Made by a program: the position numbers and the translations under genes. This document shows, piece after piece, positions 17,193 to 25,063 of a stretch of 38,193 nucleotides of DNA. A model generated the notes under the pieces. It did no database searches and was not told where the DNA came from. It saw nothing but the letters and a program-made list of their open reading frames with translations. The DNA comes from DAOUTY01 sp964453665 (GTDB taxonomy: Bacteria; Chloroflexota; Dehalococcoidia; SZUA-161): the NCBI GenBank assembly GCA_964453665.1, contig CAYVQT010000033.1, positions 1-38,193 of the forward strand. Direction: 5' to 3'. How positions within the stretch are numbered: the stretch's first letter is position 1; each line of letters starts with the position of its first letter.

Positions 17193-18693
17193 GGTCCTGG
17201 AACTGGTGGAAAAGCCACCTCGTAATATCTTCCTCTTCGATCGATTTCCTCAGTGCTTCCGCTTTTCTTTTTCTCTCTGCGGGGTCCATCGTCAGTGCCT
17301 GATGAAGCGCCCTGATGGTCCCCTCGATGTCCGCCGGAGCTACTGATATGACCTGCTCTCCCAGTTGTTCGTGGGCGCCGGCTGACTCTGACAGGATCAA
17401 TACACTGTGGTTGGCCGTGACGATAGGCCCTTCCTTGGCCACGAGGTTCATGCCGTCGATCACCGGGTTCACCAGGAGCACGTCGCAGAGGCGCATGCCC
17501 GCTATGGCCTGAGTGTAGTTGTTCTCGAAGAACACCTCTATAGGCTGCCACTTCTCGTTACCGTACTTGGTGTTGATTGCTTCCACGAGGTCGAATATGT
17601 CCTGGGTATACCTTTGATACTGTTTTATGCCTGAACGGGAGGGGACTAAAAAGCACAATAGCTTGACCTGGTTGGCTAGCTCAGGATAGCGCTCGAATAA
17701 GGTATCGTACGCTTTCAGGCCGCGGACGATATTCTTGCTGGGCTCGGCGCGGTCGACCCTCACGATGGTCTGCGCCCCGAGGTGGGGACGCAGCTTTTCT
17801 TCATAGTTCTGAACCCTGGGTGAATGCGCGTGTCGCTGCAGCGCAGCGACGTCCACGGATACCGGATAGGAAGCCACCCTGGTCTTGTGTCCTCTCAAGA
17901 TCACAGTGTGGCTCCCGTAATCGACCTTCGCCTCACTGAGAAAAGTATCGCAGCAGTGCAGGAAGTGATGTACGTCGCGTCTGGTTTGCAGGCCCACAAT
18001 GTCGACCGCACAGAGGCTTTCAAGGATCGCCCTGCGCATTATATCGGGGAAAAGGTGCCAGTAGTTGGCGGCGGGCCAGGGGATGTGAATGAAATGCTGC
18101 AGGATTGCTCGTGGCAGCCGGCGGCGAATGTAACCACCAACGAGGTAAAGCTGGTAGTCGTGAATCATTACGAAGGGTGGCGTTTTGTCATTGGCTGCCT
18201 CGGCGATAGAAGCTTCGGCGAAAGTGCGGTTAACCGTAACGTATCCGTTCTCCCAGGCATCGTAGACTTTGGAATCGATGTTGGGAGTATACGGTGAGTT
18301 CCACATGTAGTGCTGGAGGAACCAGAGCAGGGGGTTGCAGAACAGGTTGTAATACTTGTGGTAGACGTTTCTGGGATTGGTTACGAACCGGAGGTAAAGC
18401 CTCTGCCCCGGGAGTTGGACCTGGAAGCGTCCGTCCTGCTCGGCAGCGACGCGGCGATCACCCTCTCCCATAGCGCTTGAGATCCAGGTAAGCTCGACGT
18501 ATTTACTGATGGCACTGAGAGCAGTTACTACACCGCCACTGCCTCGATTCAAATGCAATGCACCGTCTTTACCGACCTTGTAATCAACGGGGCCCCGGTT
18601 GCTGACCAGGATGAGTCGCCTTTCTGCCAGAAGCTCCTGGCACAGCTCAATAAGGTAGCCGCTGGCCTGATTATGCTTAGAGGAGGGGTGCAT
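17149..18693 (-). CDS. otsA: Trehalose-6-phosphate synthase-like glycosyltransferase (GT20)
   Basis: A 514-aa GT20 glycosyltransferase, predicted to join a nucleotide-glucose and glucose 6-phosphate. Seen: 'LILVSNRGPVDY' at the N-terminus, 'HDYQLYLVGGYIR', 'HIPWPAANYWHLFP', the nucleotide site 'VRVDRAEPSKNIVRG', and the donor-binding 'VNPVIDGMNLVAKEGP' with 'LSESAGAHEQLG'. The loop reads RAEPSKNI where E. coli OtsA has a different sequence, so a different nucleotide donor or a related acceptor is possible. Pairing with otsB supports trehalose synthesis. The promoter seems to place transcription start at the ATG, and no Shine-Dalgarno is visible. Confidence 0.88.
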   Translation of the reverse strand: MHPSSKHNQASGYLIELCQELLAERRLILVSNRGPVDYKVGKDGALHLNRGSGGVVTALSAISKYVELTWISSAMGEGDRRVAAEQDGRFQVQLPGQRLYLRFVTNPRNVYHKYYNLFCNPLLWFLQHYMWNSPYTPNIDSKVYDAWENGYVTVNRTFAEASIAEAANDKTPPFVMIHDYQLYLVGGYIRRRLPRAILQHFIHIPWPAANYWHLFPDIMRRAILESLCAVDIVGLQTRRDVHHFLHCCDTFLSEAKVDYGSHTVILRGHKTRVASYPVSVDVAALQRHAHSPRVQNYEEKLRPHLGAQTIVRVDRAEPSKNIVRGLKAYDTLFERYPELANQVKLLCFLVPSRSGIKQYQRYTQDIFDLVEAINTKYGNEKWQPIEVFFENNYTQAIAGMRLCDVLLVNPVIDGMNLVAKEGPIVTANHSVLILSESAGAHEQLGEQVISVAPADIEGTIRALHQALTMDPAERKRKAEALRKSIEEEDITRWLFHQFQDLRNLACQLPLLLSV

Positions 18694-18699
18694 GGCTGA

Positions 18700-18729
18700 A
18701 ATTTAGCACAACCCTGCTCAGGTTGTCAA
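18700..18729 (-). promoter_or_regulatory. otsA promoter, possibly leaderless
   Basis: TTGACA (complement 18724-18729) and TAAATT (complement 18700-18705) are spaced 18 bp (17 bp if read as CTAAAT). Only 6 nt, TCAGCC, separate the -10 from the ATG at 18693, so transcription should start at or beside the start codon. Confidence 0.5.
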
Positions 18730-18754
18730 CCAAACGTAGCTCAATCTCCTCAAA

Positions 18755-18783
18755 TTGACATGTATGTGAGGTTGGTCTAAAAT
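18755..18783 (+). promoter_or_regulatory. alaS promoter
   Basis: Consensus TTGACA, a 17-bp spacer and TAAAAT. The start point would be near 18790, giving a leader of about 26 nt with GGAGAG before the alaS ATG. It is divergent from the otsA promoter. Confidence 0.75.
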
Positions 18784-18815
18784 CGCAAAATGTAAAGTAG
18801 TTTTCCGGAGAGAGC

Positions 18816-21449
18816 ATGACGGGCGATGAACTCAGGGAGAAGTTTCTCCTTTTTTTTCAGCAAAAGGGGCACAGGGTTGTCCCCAGCTCCCCCCTCATAC
18901 CCGTGGGTGACCCCACCCTCCTTCTGACCAGCGCCGGGATGGTACAGTTCAAGCCGTACTTTACTGGAGATGCGGTTCCCCCCGCGCCGAGGCTGGCGTC
19001 GTGTCAGAAATGCTTCCGCACCACCGACATAGAATCGGTGGGCAATTTCAAGCACCTCACCTTCTTCGAGATGCTGGGCAATTTCAGCATCGGCGATTAT
19101 TTCAAGAAGGAGGCTATCGCCTGGGCCTGGGAGTTTGTCATCGACTGGCTCAAGCTCCCCGAGGATAAGCTATGGATCGCCATCTACCTTGACGATGACG
19201 AGTCCTTCGATCACTGGCGGGATGTGGGTGTTAAGACTGAACGCATATTGCGGTTTGGGGAAGAGCACAATTTCTGGGGACCCGCCGGCGAGACCGGGCC
19301 CTGCGGGCCATGCAGTGAGATTCACTACGATTTCGGTGAGGAGTACGGCTGCGGCCCGGATTGTTCGCCTGCCTGCGATTGCGGGCGTTTCGTTGAGCTC
19401 TGGAACCTGGTGTTTACGGAGTACTACCAGGACGCTGAGGGCAAGCGTACACCGCTGCCCCGGAAGAATATCGACACAGGGATGGGACTGGAGCGGACGG
19501 CAGCAGTGCTCCAGGGGGTGCGCTCGCCTTATGAAACCGACCTCTTCGCTCCGATCGTGCAGCGTGTCTCGGAGTTGACAGGTCATAAATACGGGGAGGA
19601 CGAGAAAACGGACCGTGCGATAAGGATAGTAGCGGAGCATGGCCGGGCGATAACCTTTCTCATCGCGGACGGCGTTATTCCTTCGAACGAGGGGCGGGGC
19701 TGTGTGTTACGCAGAGTGCTCAGGCGTGCTTCCCTCTTCGGCAGGGAGCTGGGTGTGGAGAAGCCGTTCCTTACCAGTGTAGCGGAGGCGGTTATTGGCT
19801 GGATGGGGCGTGTCTATCCCGAAATTGCAGCTAATAGAGATACGGTTATCAGGACAATCGATGCGGAGGAGGCGAGATTCGCGGAGACGCTTGACGCTGG
19901 TCTTAAAATACTCGGTCAGATCATGAAACAGGCCGGGCATAGGGCCGGGAAATCGATCTATGGCGAGGAGGTCTTCAAGCTTTGCGATACGTATGGTTTC
20001 CCTGCGGAGTTGACGGCGGAGGTCGCCGCTGAAAACGGGCTGACAGCTGACCTGGAGGGCTTTGAAAGGGAGATGGAGCGGCAGCGGGAGCGCGCGCGTG
20101 CGGCACATCAGTTCGTGCTGGGAGAGAGTACGGCGGCTCTGGATTGCGCCTCTATGGCTCTGCCCCCAACCGAGTTTGTCGGCTACAGTGATACGCGCTG
20201 CAAGGCAAGGATTATCGCCCTGGCTGTTGGCGGCAAGTCGCATGAAGTGGTTGTTGAAGGGCAGCAGGTGGAGGTGGTCCTGGACAGGACGCCTTTCTAT
20301 GCTGAGATGGGCGGGCAGGTTGCGGATACGGGCGAGATTATCGGCAGGCGGGGTAAGATAGCTGTCGATGGTACCGTCTGGGCTACCGCGGACGTCGTGC
20401 TGCACCACGGGAAAATGGTGCAGGGGAGTATGCTCGTCGGTGAGGAGGTGACGGCAGTTGTTGATAAATCGCGCCGCCTCGATATCGCCCGTAACCATAC
20501 AACTACCCACCTGCTTCATGCCGCTCTGCGTCAGGTTTTGGGAAGCCATGTACGGCAGATGGGTTCGCTGGTGGCGCCGGACCACTTCAGGTTCGATTTC
20601 TCGTTTGAGGCCCCGGTGCTCAAGGAGGAGCTGGGCGAGATACGGAGGATAGTTAATGACGGCATACGCCGAAACCTGCCGGTGACCAAGAAAGAAGTCC
20701 CATATATCCGGGCTGTGGCTGAAGGCGCGATAGCCCTCTTTGGCGAGAAGTATGGGGATGAAGTCAGGGTGGTGAGGATCGGCAGCGCCAGGTCTCCGCT
20801 GAGCTACGAGGTCTGCGGAGGCACTCACGTCAACAGGACCGGCGATATCGGCTTTTTCCATATACTCAGCGAGGGCAGCATCGGGTCCGGGATGCGCCGC
20901 ATCGAGGCGGTGACAGGGAGTGGGGCGGAATCGGTGATAGAAGAGCGTGTTGCCGCTCTGGAAAAGGTGGCTCATCAGCTTCAGGTGCCCAACGCGGAGG
21001 TAGAGGACAAGCTGGGGAGCGTTCTCACGGAGCTTGACTCCGAGCGCAAACGGGCTAATATTTTGGAGCGGCGATTGTCCAAAGAGACGGCTGAATCGCT
21101 GCTGACTCAGGTTGAATCGGTCGACGGCGTCTCGGTGCTGGCGGCCAGTGTCACGGCCTCGAATTTCGATGTCCTGCGCCACATGGGGGATGTTTTGAGG
21201 GAGAGGCTGGGCAGCGCAGTGATCGTGCTGGGCGCTGTATGGGATGACAGGCCCAACTTTCTGGCGATGGTGACTTCTGATCTTGTCGCTCGCGGGCTGA
21301 ATGCGGGCGAGATTGTGAAGGAGGTAGCGAGGGTGGCGGGTGGCAGCGGTGGGGGACGCCCTCAACTGGGGCAGGGCGGCGGTAAGGAAAAGGGCAGGAT
21401 CGAACAGGCACTGAAGTCGGTGGCTAAACTGGTTAAGGAGAAAGTCTAG
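18816..21449 (+). CDS. alaS: Alanyl-tRNA synthetase
   Basis: An 877-aa enzyme that charges tRNA-Ala, full length for the family. The N-terminal class II catalytic core begins 'ELREKFLLFFQQKGH' and includes 'NFKHLTFFEMLGNFSIGDYF'. The editing domain carries the zinc ligands 'HTTTHLLHAAL' and 'CGGTHV'. The C-terminal DHHA1-like domain ends in a Gly-rich 'GGSGGGRPQLGQGGG' loop. It heads a plus-strand operon with ruvX. Confidence 0.97.
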   Translation: MTGDELREKFLLFFQQKGHRVVPSSPLIPVGDPTLLLTSAGMVQFKPYFTGDAVPPAPRLASCQKCFRTTDIESVGNFKHLTFFEMLGNFSIGDYFKKEAIAWAWEFVIDWLKLPEDKLWIAIYLDDDESFDHWRDVGVKTERILRFGEEHNFWGPAGETGPCGPCSEIHYDFGEEYGCGPDCSPACDCGRFVELWNLVFTEYYQDAEGKRTPLPRKNIDTGMGLERTAAVLQGVRSPYETDLFAPIVQRVSELTGHKYGEDEKTDRAIRIVAEHGRAITFLIADGVIPSNEGRGCVLRRVLRRASLFGRELGVEKPFLTSVAEAVIGWMGRVYPEIAANRDTVIRTIDAEEARFAETLDAGLKILGQIMKQAGHRAGKSIYGEEVFKLCDTYGFPAELTAEVAAENGLTADLEGFEREMERQRERARAAHQFVLGESTAALDCASMALPPTEFVGYSDTRCKARIIALAVGGKSHEVVVEGQQVEVVLDRTPFYAEMGGQVADTGEIIGRRGKIAVDGTVWATADVVLHHGKMVQGSMLVGEEVTAVVDKSRRLDIARNHTTTHLLHAALRQVLGSHVRQMGSLVAPDHFRFDFSFEAPVLKEELGEIRRIVNDGIRRNLPVTKKEVPYIRAVAEGAIALFGEKYGDEVRVVRIGSARSPLSYEVCGGTHVNRTGDIGFFHILSEGSIGSGMRRIEAVTGSGAESVIEERVAALEKVAHQLQVPNAEVEDKLGSVLTELDSERKRANILERRLSKETAESLLTQVESVDGVSVLAASVTASNFDVLRHMGDVLRERLGSAVIVLGAVWDDRPNFLAMVTSDLVARGLNAGEIVKEVARVAGGSGGGRPQLGQGGGKEKGRIEQALKSVAKLVKEKV

Positions 21450-21872
21450 GTGATGCGTGCCCTGGGGCTGGATGTCGGAGAGCGGCGGATCGGGGTGGCG
21501 CTGAGCGATCCCGAGGGTATCCTGGCAGTTGCCCTGACAGTAATCGAGGCGAAGTCGGATGACGATGCCCTGCGGCGGGTTATTGCCCTGGCCGGTGAGC
21601 ATGAGGTTGAACGTATAGTTATCGGGCTGCCTCTCTCGCTGGATGGCAGCCTTGGCCCGCAGGCACAGAAAGTGCAGTCATTTGCCGAGTCGCTCAGGGG
21701 ATACACCGAACTCCCTGTGGTTACGTGGGACGAGCGCTACTCTACGGTAGATGCCGAACGGGTGCTGGTGGAAGCCGGGGTCAAGCGGGAGAAGAGGAAG
21801 AAACATATTGACTCCGTGGCCGCGGCCTTTATTTTACAGGGCTATCTGGACCGGCAGAGAAACAACAGGTGA
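21450..21872 (+). CDS. ruvX: Holliday junction resolvase-like protein RuvX/YqgF
   Basis: A 140-aa RNase H-fold nuclease linked to pre-rRNA 16S end processing and Holliday junction resolution. Motifs are 'LGLDVGERRIGVALSD' at the start (catalytic Asp), 'IVIGLPLSLDG', 'DERYSTVDAERVL' and 'HIDSVAAAFILQGYL' (second acidic site). It begins directly at the alaS stop, with GTG at 21450 or ATG at 21453, so it is translationally coupled to alaS. Confidence 0.93.
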   Translation: MMRALGLDVGERRIGVALSDPEGILAVALTVIEAKSDDDALRRVIALAGEHEVERIVIGLPLSLDGSLGPQAQKVQSFAESLRGYTELPVVTWDERYSTVDAERVLVEAGVKREKRKKHIDSVAAAFILQGYLDRQRNNR

Positions 21873-21893
21873 AGGCTTAACATTTGCCTGTAG

Positions 21894-21950
21894 CGTCGTG
21901 ACTCCTGTCACGACGAAGAATTCGTTGCCACGGGAGTGGCAACGCTTCTT
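21894..21950. repeat. Paired-hairpin intergenic repeat, second family
   Basis: Two adjacent 22-nt hairpins, each with a 9-bp perfect stem: CGTCGTGAC/GTCACGACG with loop TCCT at 21894-21915, and CGTTGCCAC/GTGGCAACG with loop GGGA at 21923-21944. The second stem extends by AAGAA/TTCTT. The second hairpin resembles the reverse complement of the first with paired compensating changes, and the two loops are complementary (UCCU with GGGA, one G-U). It lies between ruvX and aroE. There is no T tract, so it is unlikely to be a simple terminator. Confidence 0.7.
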
Positions 21951-21990
21951 ACCTCTTAATAGTCATTTCCAGATTGGCGAAGGGAGTTAA

Positions 21991-22857
21991 ATGACCGGAT
22001 TCGTTGGCCTGATCGGGCGTGGTTTGAAGCATTCGATTTCACCGTTGTTCCAGCAGGCCGCCTTCGATCATCTGGGACTCGATGTACGGTATGAAATATG
22101 GGAAACCGAGCAGGATGGACTGCCTTCAATGGTAGAGGGACTGCGTGAGCCTTCCAGGCTTGGCGCCAATGTTACTATCCCTTATAAGGAGAATGTGCTC
22201 TCGCTTCTTGATGAAGTTGACCGGGACGCCGAGAGGATTGGTGCGGTGAATACAATCGTTAATAGCGACGGTAGGCTTATCGGCTACAATACGGACAGCA
22301 CTGGTTTTCTGAAAGCACTGGAGCGAGAGGGCGGATTTAACCCGACGGGTAAAAGCGCGGTGCTGCTGGGAGCGGGGGGGGTGGCGCGGGCAGCAAGTTG
22401 CGCCCTTTTAGGTGCAGGTGTCAGGTCGCTCGTGGTTACAGATATTGTCAAGGAGAAGGCGCGTGAGTTGGTGTCAGACCTGGAGAGTAGTCTGGCGGAC
22501 AGGCTGGAACAACATACGGAGATAAAGGCAATTTATCACGATGACCCTCAACTCGAGTACGCATTGTCGGGCTGCGATCTGCTGGTAAACTGCACCCCGA
22601 TGGGAATGAAGCACAGCGCTACTGAAGGGCAATCTCCGCTGAAAGCGGAACAGATCCCTGGGGGAGCGCTGGTCTATGATGTGGTATATAATCCTGTTGA
22701 GACAGCGTTGCTCAAGGAAGCCGCGAAAGCGGGGGCTCGCGTTCTGGGCGGGCTATCGATGCTGGTGTATCAGGGGGCGGCATCGTTCGAGCTCTGGACG
22801 GGCAAGACGGCTCCTGTTGACATAATGATGCAGGTGGCCGGAAGAGCGCTGGAATAA
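21991..22857 (+). CDS. aroE: Shikimate dehydrogenase
   Basis: A 288-aa NADPH-dependent enzyme reducing 3-dehydroshikimate to shikimate. Seen are 'KHSISPLFQQAAF' near the start (normally KHSxSP), 'ANVTIPYKENV' with catalytic Lys, 'GYNTDSTGFLKAL' with catalytic Asp, the Rossmann 'LLGAGGVARAASCAL', 'NCTPMGM' and C-terminal 'GLSMLVYQGAASFELWTG'. GGGAG precedes the ATG. It starts the aromatic amino acid cluster but is separated from aroC by a repeat and a toxin-antitoxin pair. Confidence 0.95.
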   Translation: MTGFVGLIGRGLKHSISPLFQQAAFDHLGLDVRYEIWETEQDGLPSMVEGLREPSRLGANVTIPYKENVLSLLDEVDRDAERIGAVNTIVNSDGRLIGYNTDSTGFLKALEREGGFNPTGKSAVLLGAGGVARAASCALLGAGVRSLVVTDIVKEKARELVSDLESSLADRLEQHTEIKAIYHDDPQLEYALSGCDLLVNCTPMGMKHSATEGQSPLKAEQIPGGALVYDVVYNPVETALLKEAAKAGARVLGGLSMLVYQGAASFELWTGKTAPVDIMMQVAGRALE

Positions 22858-22873
22858 ACTGATTACAATAGAG

Positions 22874-22929
22874 GGGTGGCCTGGAGCATCCGCTCCAGGC
22901 ATGATTGGAGCCGTTGCTCCAATCTACCC
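22874..22929. repeat. Paired-hairpin repeat, copy 2 (inverted relative to copy 1)
   Basis: A 56-nt element 16 bp after the aroE stop. Its reverse complement matches 741-796 at 49 of 56 positions. Within the second stem a C-G pair of copy 1 is a T-A pair here, changed on both sides, so base pairing is kept. Confidence 0.75.
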
Positions 22930-23081
22930 GATACAAATGCAGTGGCTGTTCGTAGGGACAAACTTACGTGGGCAGTTGTCCGCTAACGAATGATGAGGTT
23001 TGTGTGGGCATCCGACTGCCGGTAGGTTGTCCAACGTCGGGCAATCTACCTTAGTATCAATTAGCCAAAAAGTGGAGATCG
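22930..23081 (+). other. Gap between repeat and toxin-antitoxin promoter
   Basis: No gene is visible. It contains the upstream copy (23027-23049) of a 23-bp direct repeat shared with the start-point region of the toxin-antitoxin promoter. Confidence 0.4.
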
Positions 23082-23110
23082 TTGACAGAGTTCTACACTT
23101 CTGATATTAT
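23082..23110 (+). promoter_or_regulatory. Toxin-antitoxin promoter
   Basis: Consensus TTGACA, a 17-bp spacer and TATTAT with a TGA extension in front. The start point should fall near 23117, about 45 nt before the antitoxin ATG. Confidence 0.75.
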
Positions 23111-23114
23111 CGTT

Positions 23115-23137
23115 TTGTCCGACGTAGGATATCCTAC
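23115..23137 (+). promoter_or_regulatory. Putative autoregulatory operator of the toxin-antitoxin pair
   Basis: The perfect 14-bp palindrome GTAGGATATCCTAC (23124-23137) lies at the expected transcription start. It is the end of a 23-bp unit beginning TTGTCC that has a 17-of-23 match at 23027-23049, upstream of the -35. Two sites flanking a promoter fit repression by an AbrB-fold antitoxin or its complex. Confidence 0.5.
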
Positions 23138-23161
23138 TTCTGGCAACGGGGGTAGAGGAGA

Positions 23162-23446
23162 ATGGCAGAGAAAAAGGTAATAGATGTGGTGCTGCGTCCG
23201 AAGCGGCAAATCACACTTCCTAAAGAGGTTTGTGTGCAGTTGGGGATCAGTACTGGTGATATGCTGGAATTGGCATTGGAAGGCTCTGCTCTGGTGGCCA
23301 GGCCTAAGAAAGTAGCTGCGCTGGATGCGCTGCAAGCCATCGAGGAAACTTTCAAGCGCTCCGGGATCACCGAAGAGGAACTCCAGGAGACAGGCCGGCG
23401 GGTGAGGCAGGAGGTCAGCAGAGAACGTTATGGAGCCAAAACGTAG
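23162..23446 (+). CDS. AbrB/SpoVT-family antitoxin
   Basis: A 94-aa protein whose first ~50 residues form a swapped-hairpin AbrB DNA-binding domain: 'VVLRPKRQITLPKEVCVQLGISTGDMLELAL' (read as separate strands) with the 'RPKRQITLPK' core. The C-terminal 45 residues are helical and charged ('ALQAIEETFKRSG', 'ELQETGRRVRQEV') and should wrap around the toxin. A GGAG Shine-Dalgarno is adjacent. It overlaps the PIN gene by 17 bp. Such antitoxins usually repress their own promoter. Confidence 0.88.
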   Translation: MAEKKVIDVVLRPKRQITLPKEVCVQLGISTGDMLELALEGSALVARPKKVAALDALQAIEETFKRSGITEEELQETGRRVRQEVSRERYGAKT

Positions 23447-23882
23447 GCTGCGCATCTTTCTAGACAGTAATGTCCTCTTCTCAGCACTATATTCATCAAG
23501 TGGAGCACCACGTATTATATTAAGCCATATCATTGATGGAAAGTTGAAGTTAGTTATATCGGAGCAGGTGCTGGAGGAAGTAGTGCGTACAGTAAAGGAT
23601 AAGATCCCTGATACCCTCGCTGATCTCAGGAAGCTTCTGGTGAGCATTCCTCTTGAGATTACAGAGGACCAGAGCCCCGAAGATGTAGCTCAATGGACTG
23701 AAATGATTGATATTGGTGATGCCGGTGTCCTGGCCGCAGCAGTAAAAGCCCAGCCCGATTACCTGATCACTAGAGATAGACACTTTTTTGAAAATCCCGG
23801 TATCGCTGATAAGTCGGGGTTGAAAATCCTTACACCGGCACAGTTCCTCGAGTGCTGGATGGAGAATGCTGAGAAATCTTGA
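23430..23882 (+). CDS. PIN-domain toxin (VapC-like ribonuclease)
   Basis: A 150-aa PIN-domain protein of the 'putative toxin component, PIN family' type. The first acidic site is in 'IFLDSNVLFSAL'; further candidates are Glu in 'SEQVLEEVVRTV', Asp in 'DIGDAGVLAAAV' and Asp in 'YLITRDRHFF'. All the PIN carboxylates appear present, so the nuclease is probably active, cutting RNA. It is the second gene of the pair and ends 23 bp before aroC. Expression may continue into aroC, since no terminator is visible. Confidence 0.88.
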   Translation: MEPKRRLRIFLDSNVLFSALYSSSGAPRIILSHIIDGKLKLVISEQVLEEVVRTVKDKIPDTLADLRKLLVSIPLEITEDQSPEDVAQWTEMIDIGDAGVLAAAVKAQPDYLITRDRHFFENPGIADKSGLKILTPAQFLECWMENAEKS

Positions 23883-23905
23883 TTGACTGACATAAAGGTT
23901 TATCT

Positions 23906-25063
23906 ATGTTTCGTTTTCTAACCGCAGGTGAGTCGCACGGCAGGGGGCTGGTGGCTATCATCGAGGGTGTACCGGCCGGGATGACTCTCGATGAGGACTA
24001 TATAGCCCGTGACCTTGCTCGGCGTCAGGGAGGATACGGCCGGAGCGCCCGTATGGATATCGAGCGTGACCGCGCTGAAATACTCTCCGGTGTACGACAC
24101 GGGCGCACAATCGGCAGCCCTGTATCCCTGCTTATATGGAACCGGGACTGGGAGAACTGGACCGAAGTGATGAGTATCTCGCCGGTGGAGCAGGAGATCG
24201 AGCCGCTTACCAGGCTCCGCCCCGGACACGCCGACCTGGCAGGAGCCATTAAATATAACCTTGCCGACGTTCGCCCTGTTCTGGAGCGGGCCAGCGCACG
24301 TGAGACGGCGAGCAGGGTTGCTGTGGGCGCCGTTGCCCGGAAGCTGCTTTCTGAGTTCGGTGTCGAGGTACACAGCCACACCGTTTGCATCGGCGGGTGC
24401 CGGGCTAAGAGAAACGAGCCTGTTGACTGGGCCGCGGTGGAAAGTTCGCCTGTCCACTGCGCCGACAGCGTGGCTGAGAAGGCCATGCTTTCTGCAATCG
24501 ACAAAGCCGGGGAAGCAGGGGACAGCATGGGTGGAATTTTCGAGGTTATCGCCAGCGGTGTTCCTATCGGCCTGGGGAGCCATGTCCACTGGGACCGAAG
24601 GCTCGATGGCAGAATAGCGCAGGCGTTGATGAGCATACATGCGGTGAAGGGCGTGGAGATCGGGGCGGGATTTGCTGTTTCGGAACTTCCCGGCTCAGAG
24701 GTTCATGATACAATCGAGACCAGTGCCGGGGGGCAGTGGCGGCATGCTTCGAACCGGTCTGGCGGGATTGAGGGTGGTATGAGCAACGGCGAGCAAATAA
24801 TCATCCGTGCCGCAGTGAAGCCGATTCCAACCCTGGCTAAGCCCTTGCCGTCGGCTGATTTGCTAACGGGTGAAACAGTTGAGGCTCATTTCGAGCGGAG
24901 CGACGTCTGTGTAGTTCCCGCCGCAGGGGTTATCGGTGAGGCGATGCTGGCTATAGTCCTCGCTGAGGTGGTGTTGGAGAAGTTCGGTGGCGACCATATC
25001 GTGGAAACTTTGCGCAACTATCATAGCTACTTAGAATCGACTGGTCCCGGAAAAAATGATTAA
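23906..25063 (+). CDS. aroC: Chorismate synthase
   Basis: A 385-aa FMN-dependent enzyme making chorismate from EPSP, the final common aromatic step. Signatures are 'FRFLTAGESHGRGLVAIIEG' at the N-terminus, 'RPGHADLAGAIKYN', 'RASARETASRVAVGAVAR', 'GGIEGGMSNGEQI' and 'HFERSDVCVVPAAGVIGE'. A modest AAAGG is upstream. It overlaps the following TIM-barrel gene by 8 bp. Confidence 0.96.
   Translation: MFRFLTAGESHGRGLVAIIEGVPAGMTLDEDYIARDLARRQGGYGRSARMDIERDRAEILSGVRHGRTIGSPVSLLIWNRDWENWTEVMSISPVEQEIEPLTRLRPGHADLAGAIKYNLADVRPVLERASARETASRVAVGAVARKLLSEFGVEVHSHTVCIGGCRAKRNEPVDWAAVESSPVHCADSVAEKAMLSAIDKAGEAGDSMGGIFEVIASGVPIGLGSHVHWDRRLDGRIAQALMSIHAVKGVEIGAGFAVSELPGSEVHDTIETSAGGQWRHASNRSGGIEGGMSNGEQIIIRAAVKPIPTLAKPLPSADLLTGETVEAHFERSDVCVVPAAGVIGEAMLAIVLAEVVLEKFGGDHIVETLRNYHSYLESTGPGKND

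Noticed and set aside
19707..21602. 631-aa open frame antisense to alaS
   Set aside because: It is the shadow of a high-GC codon pattern; the sense strand is a full-length AlaRS and the antisense protein has no recognisable domain.
23093..23647. 184-aa frame antisense to the toxin-antitoxin genes
   Set aside because: The sense genes have promoter, ribosome binding site and clear AbrB and PIN motifs.
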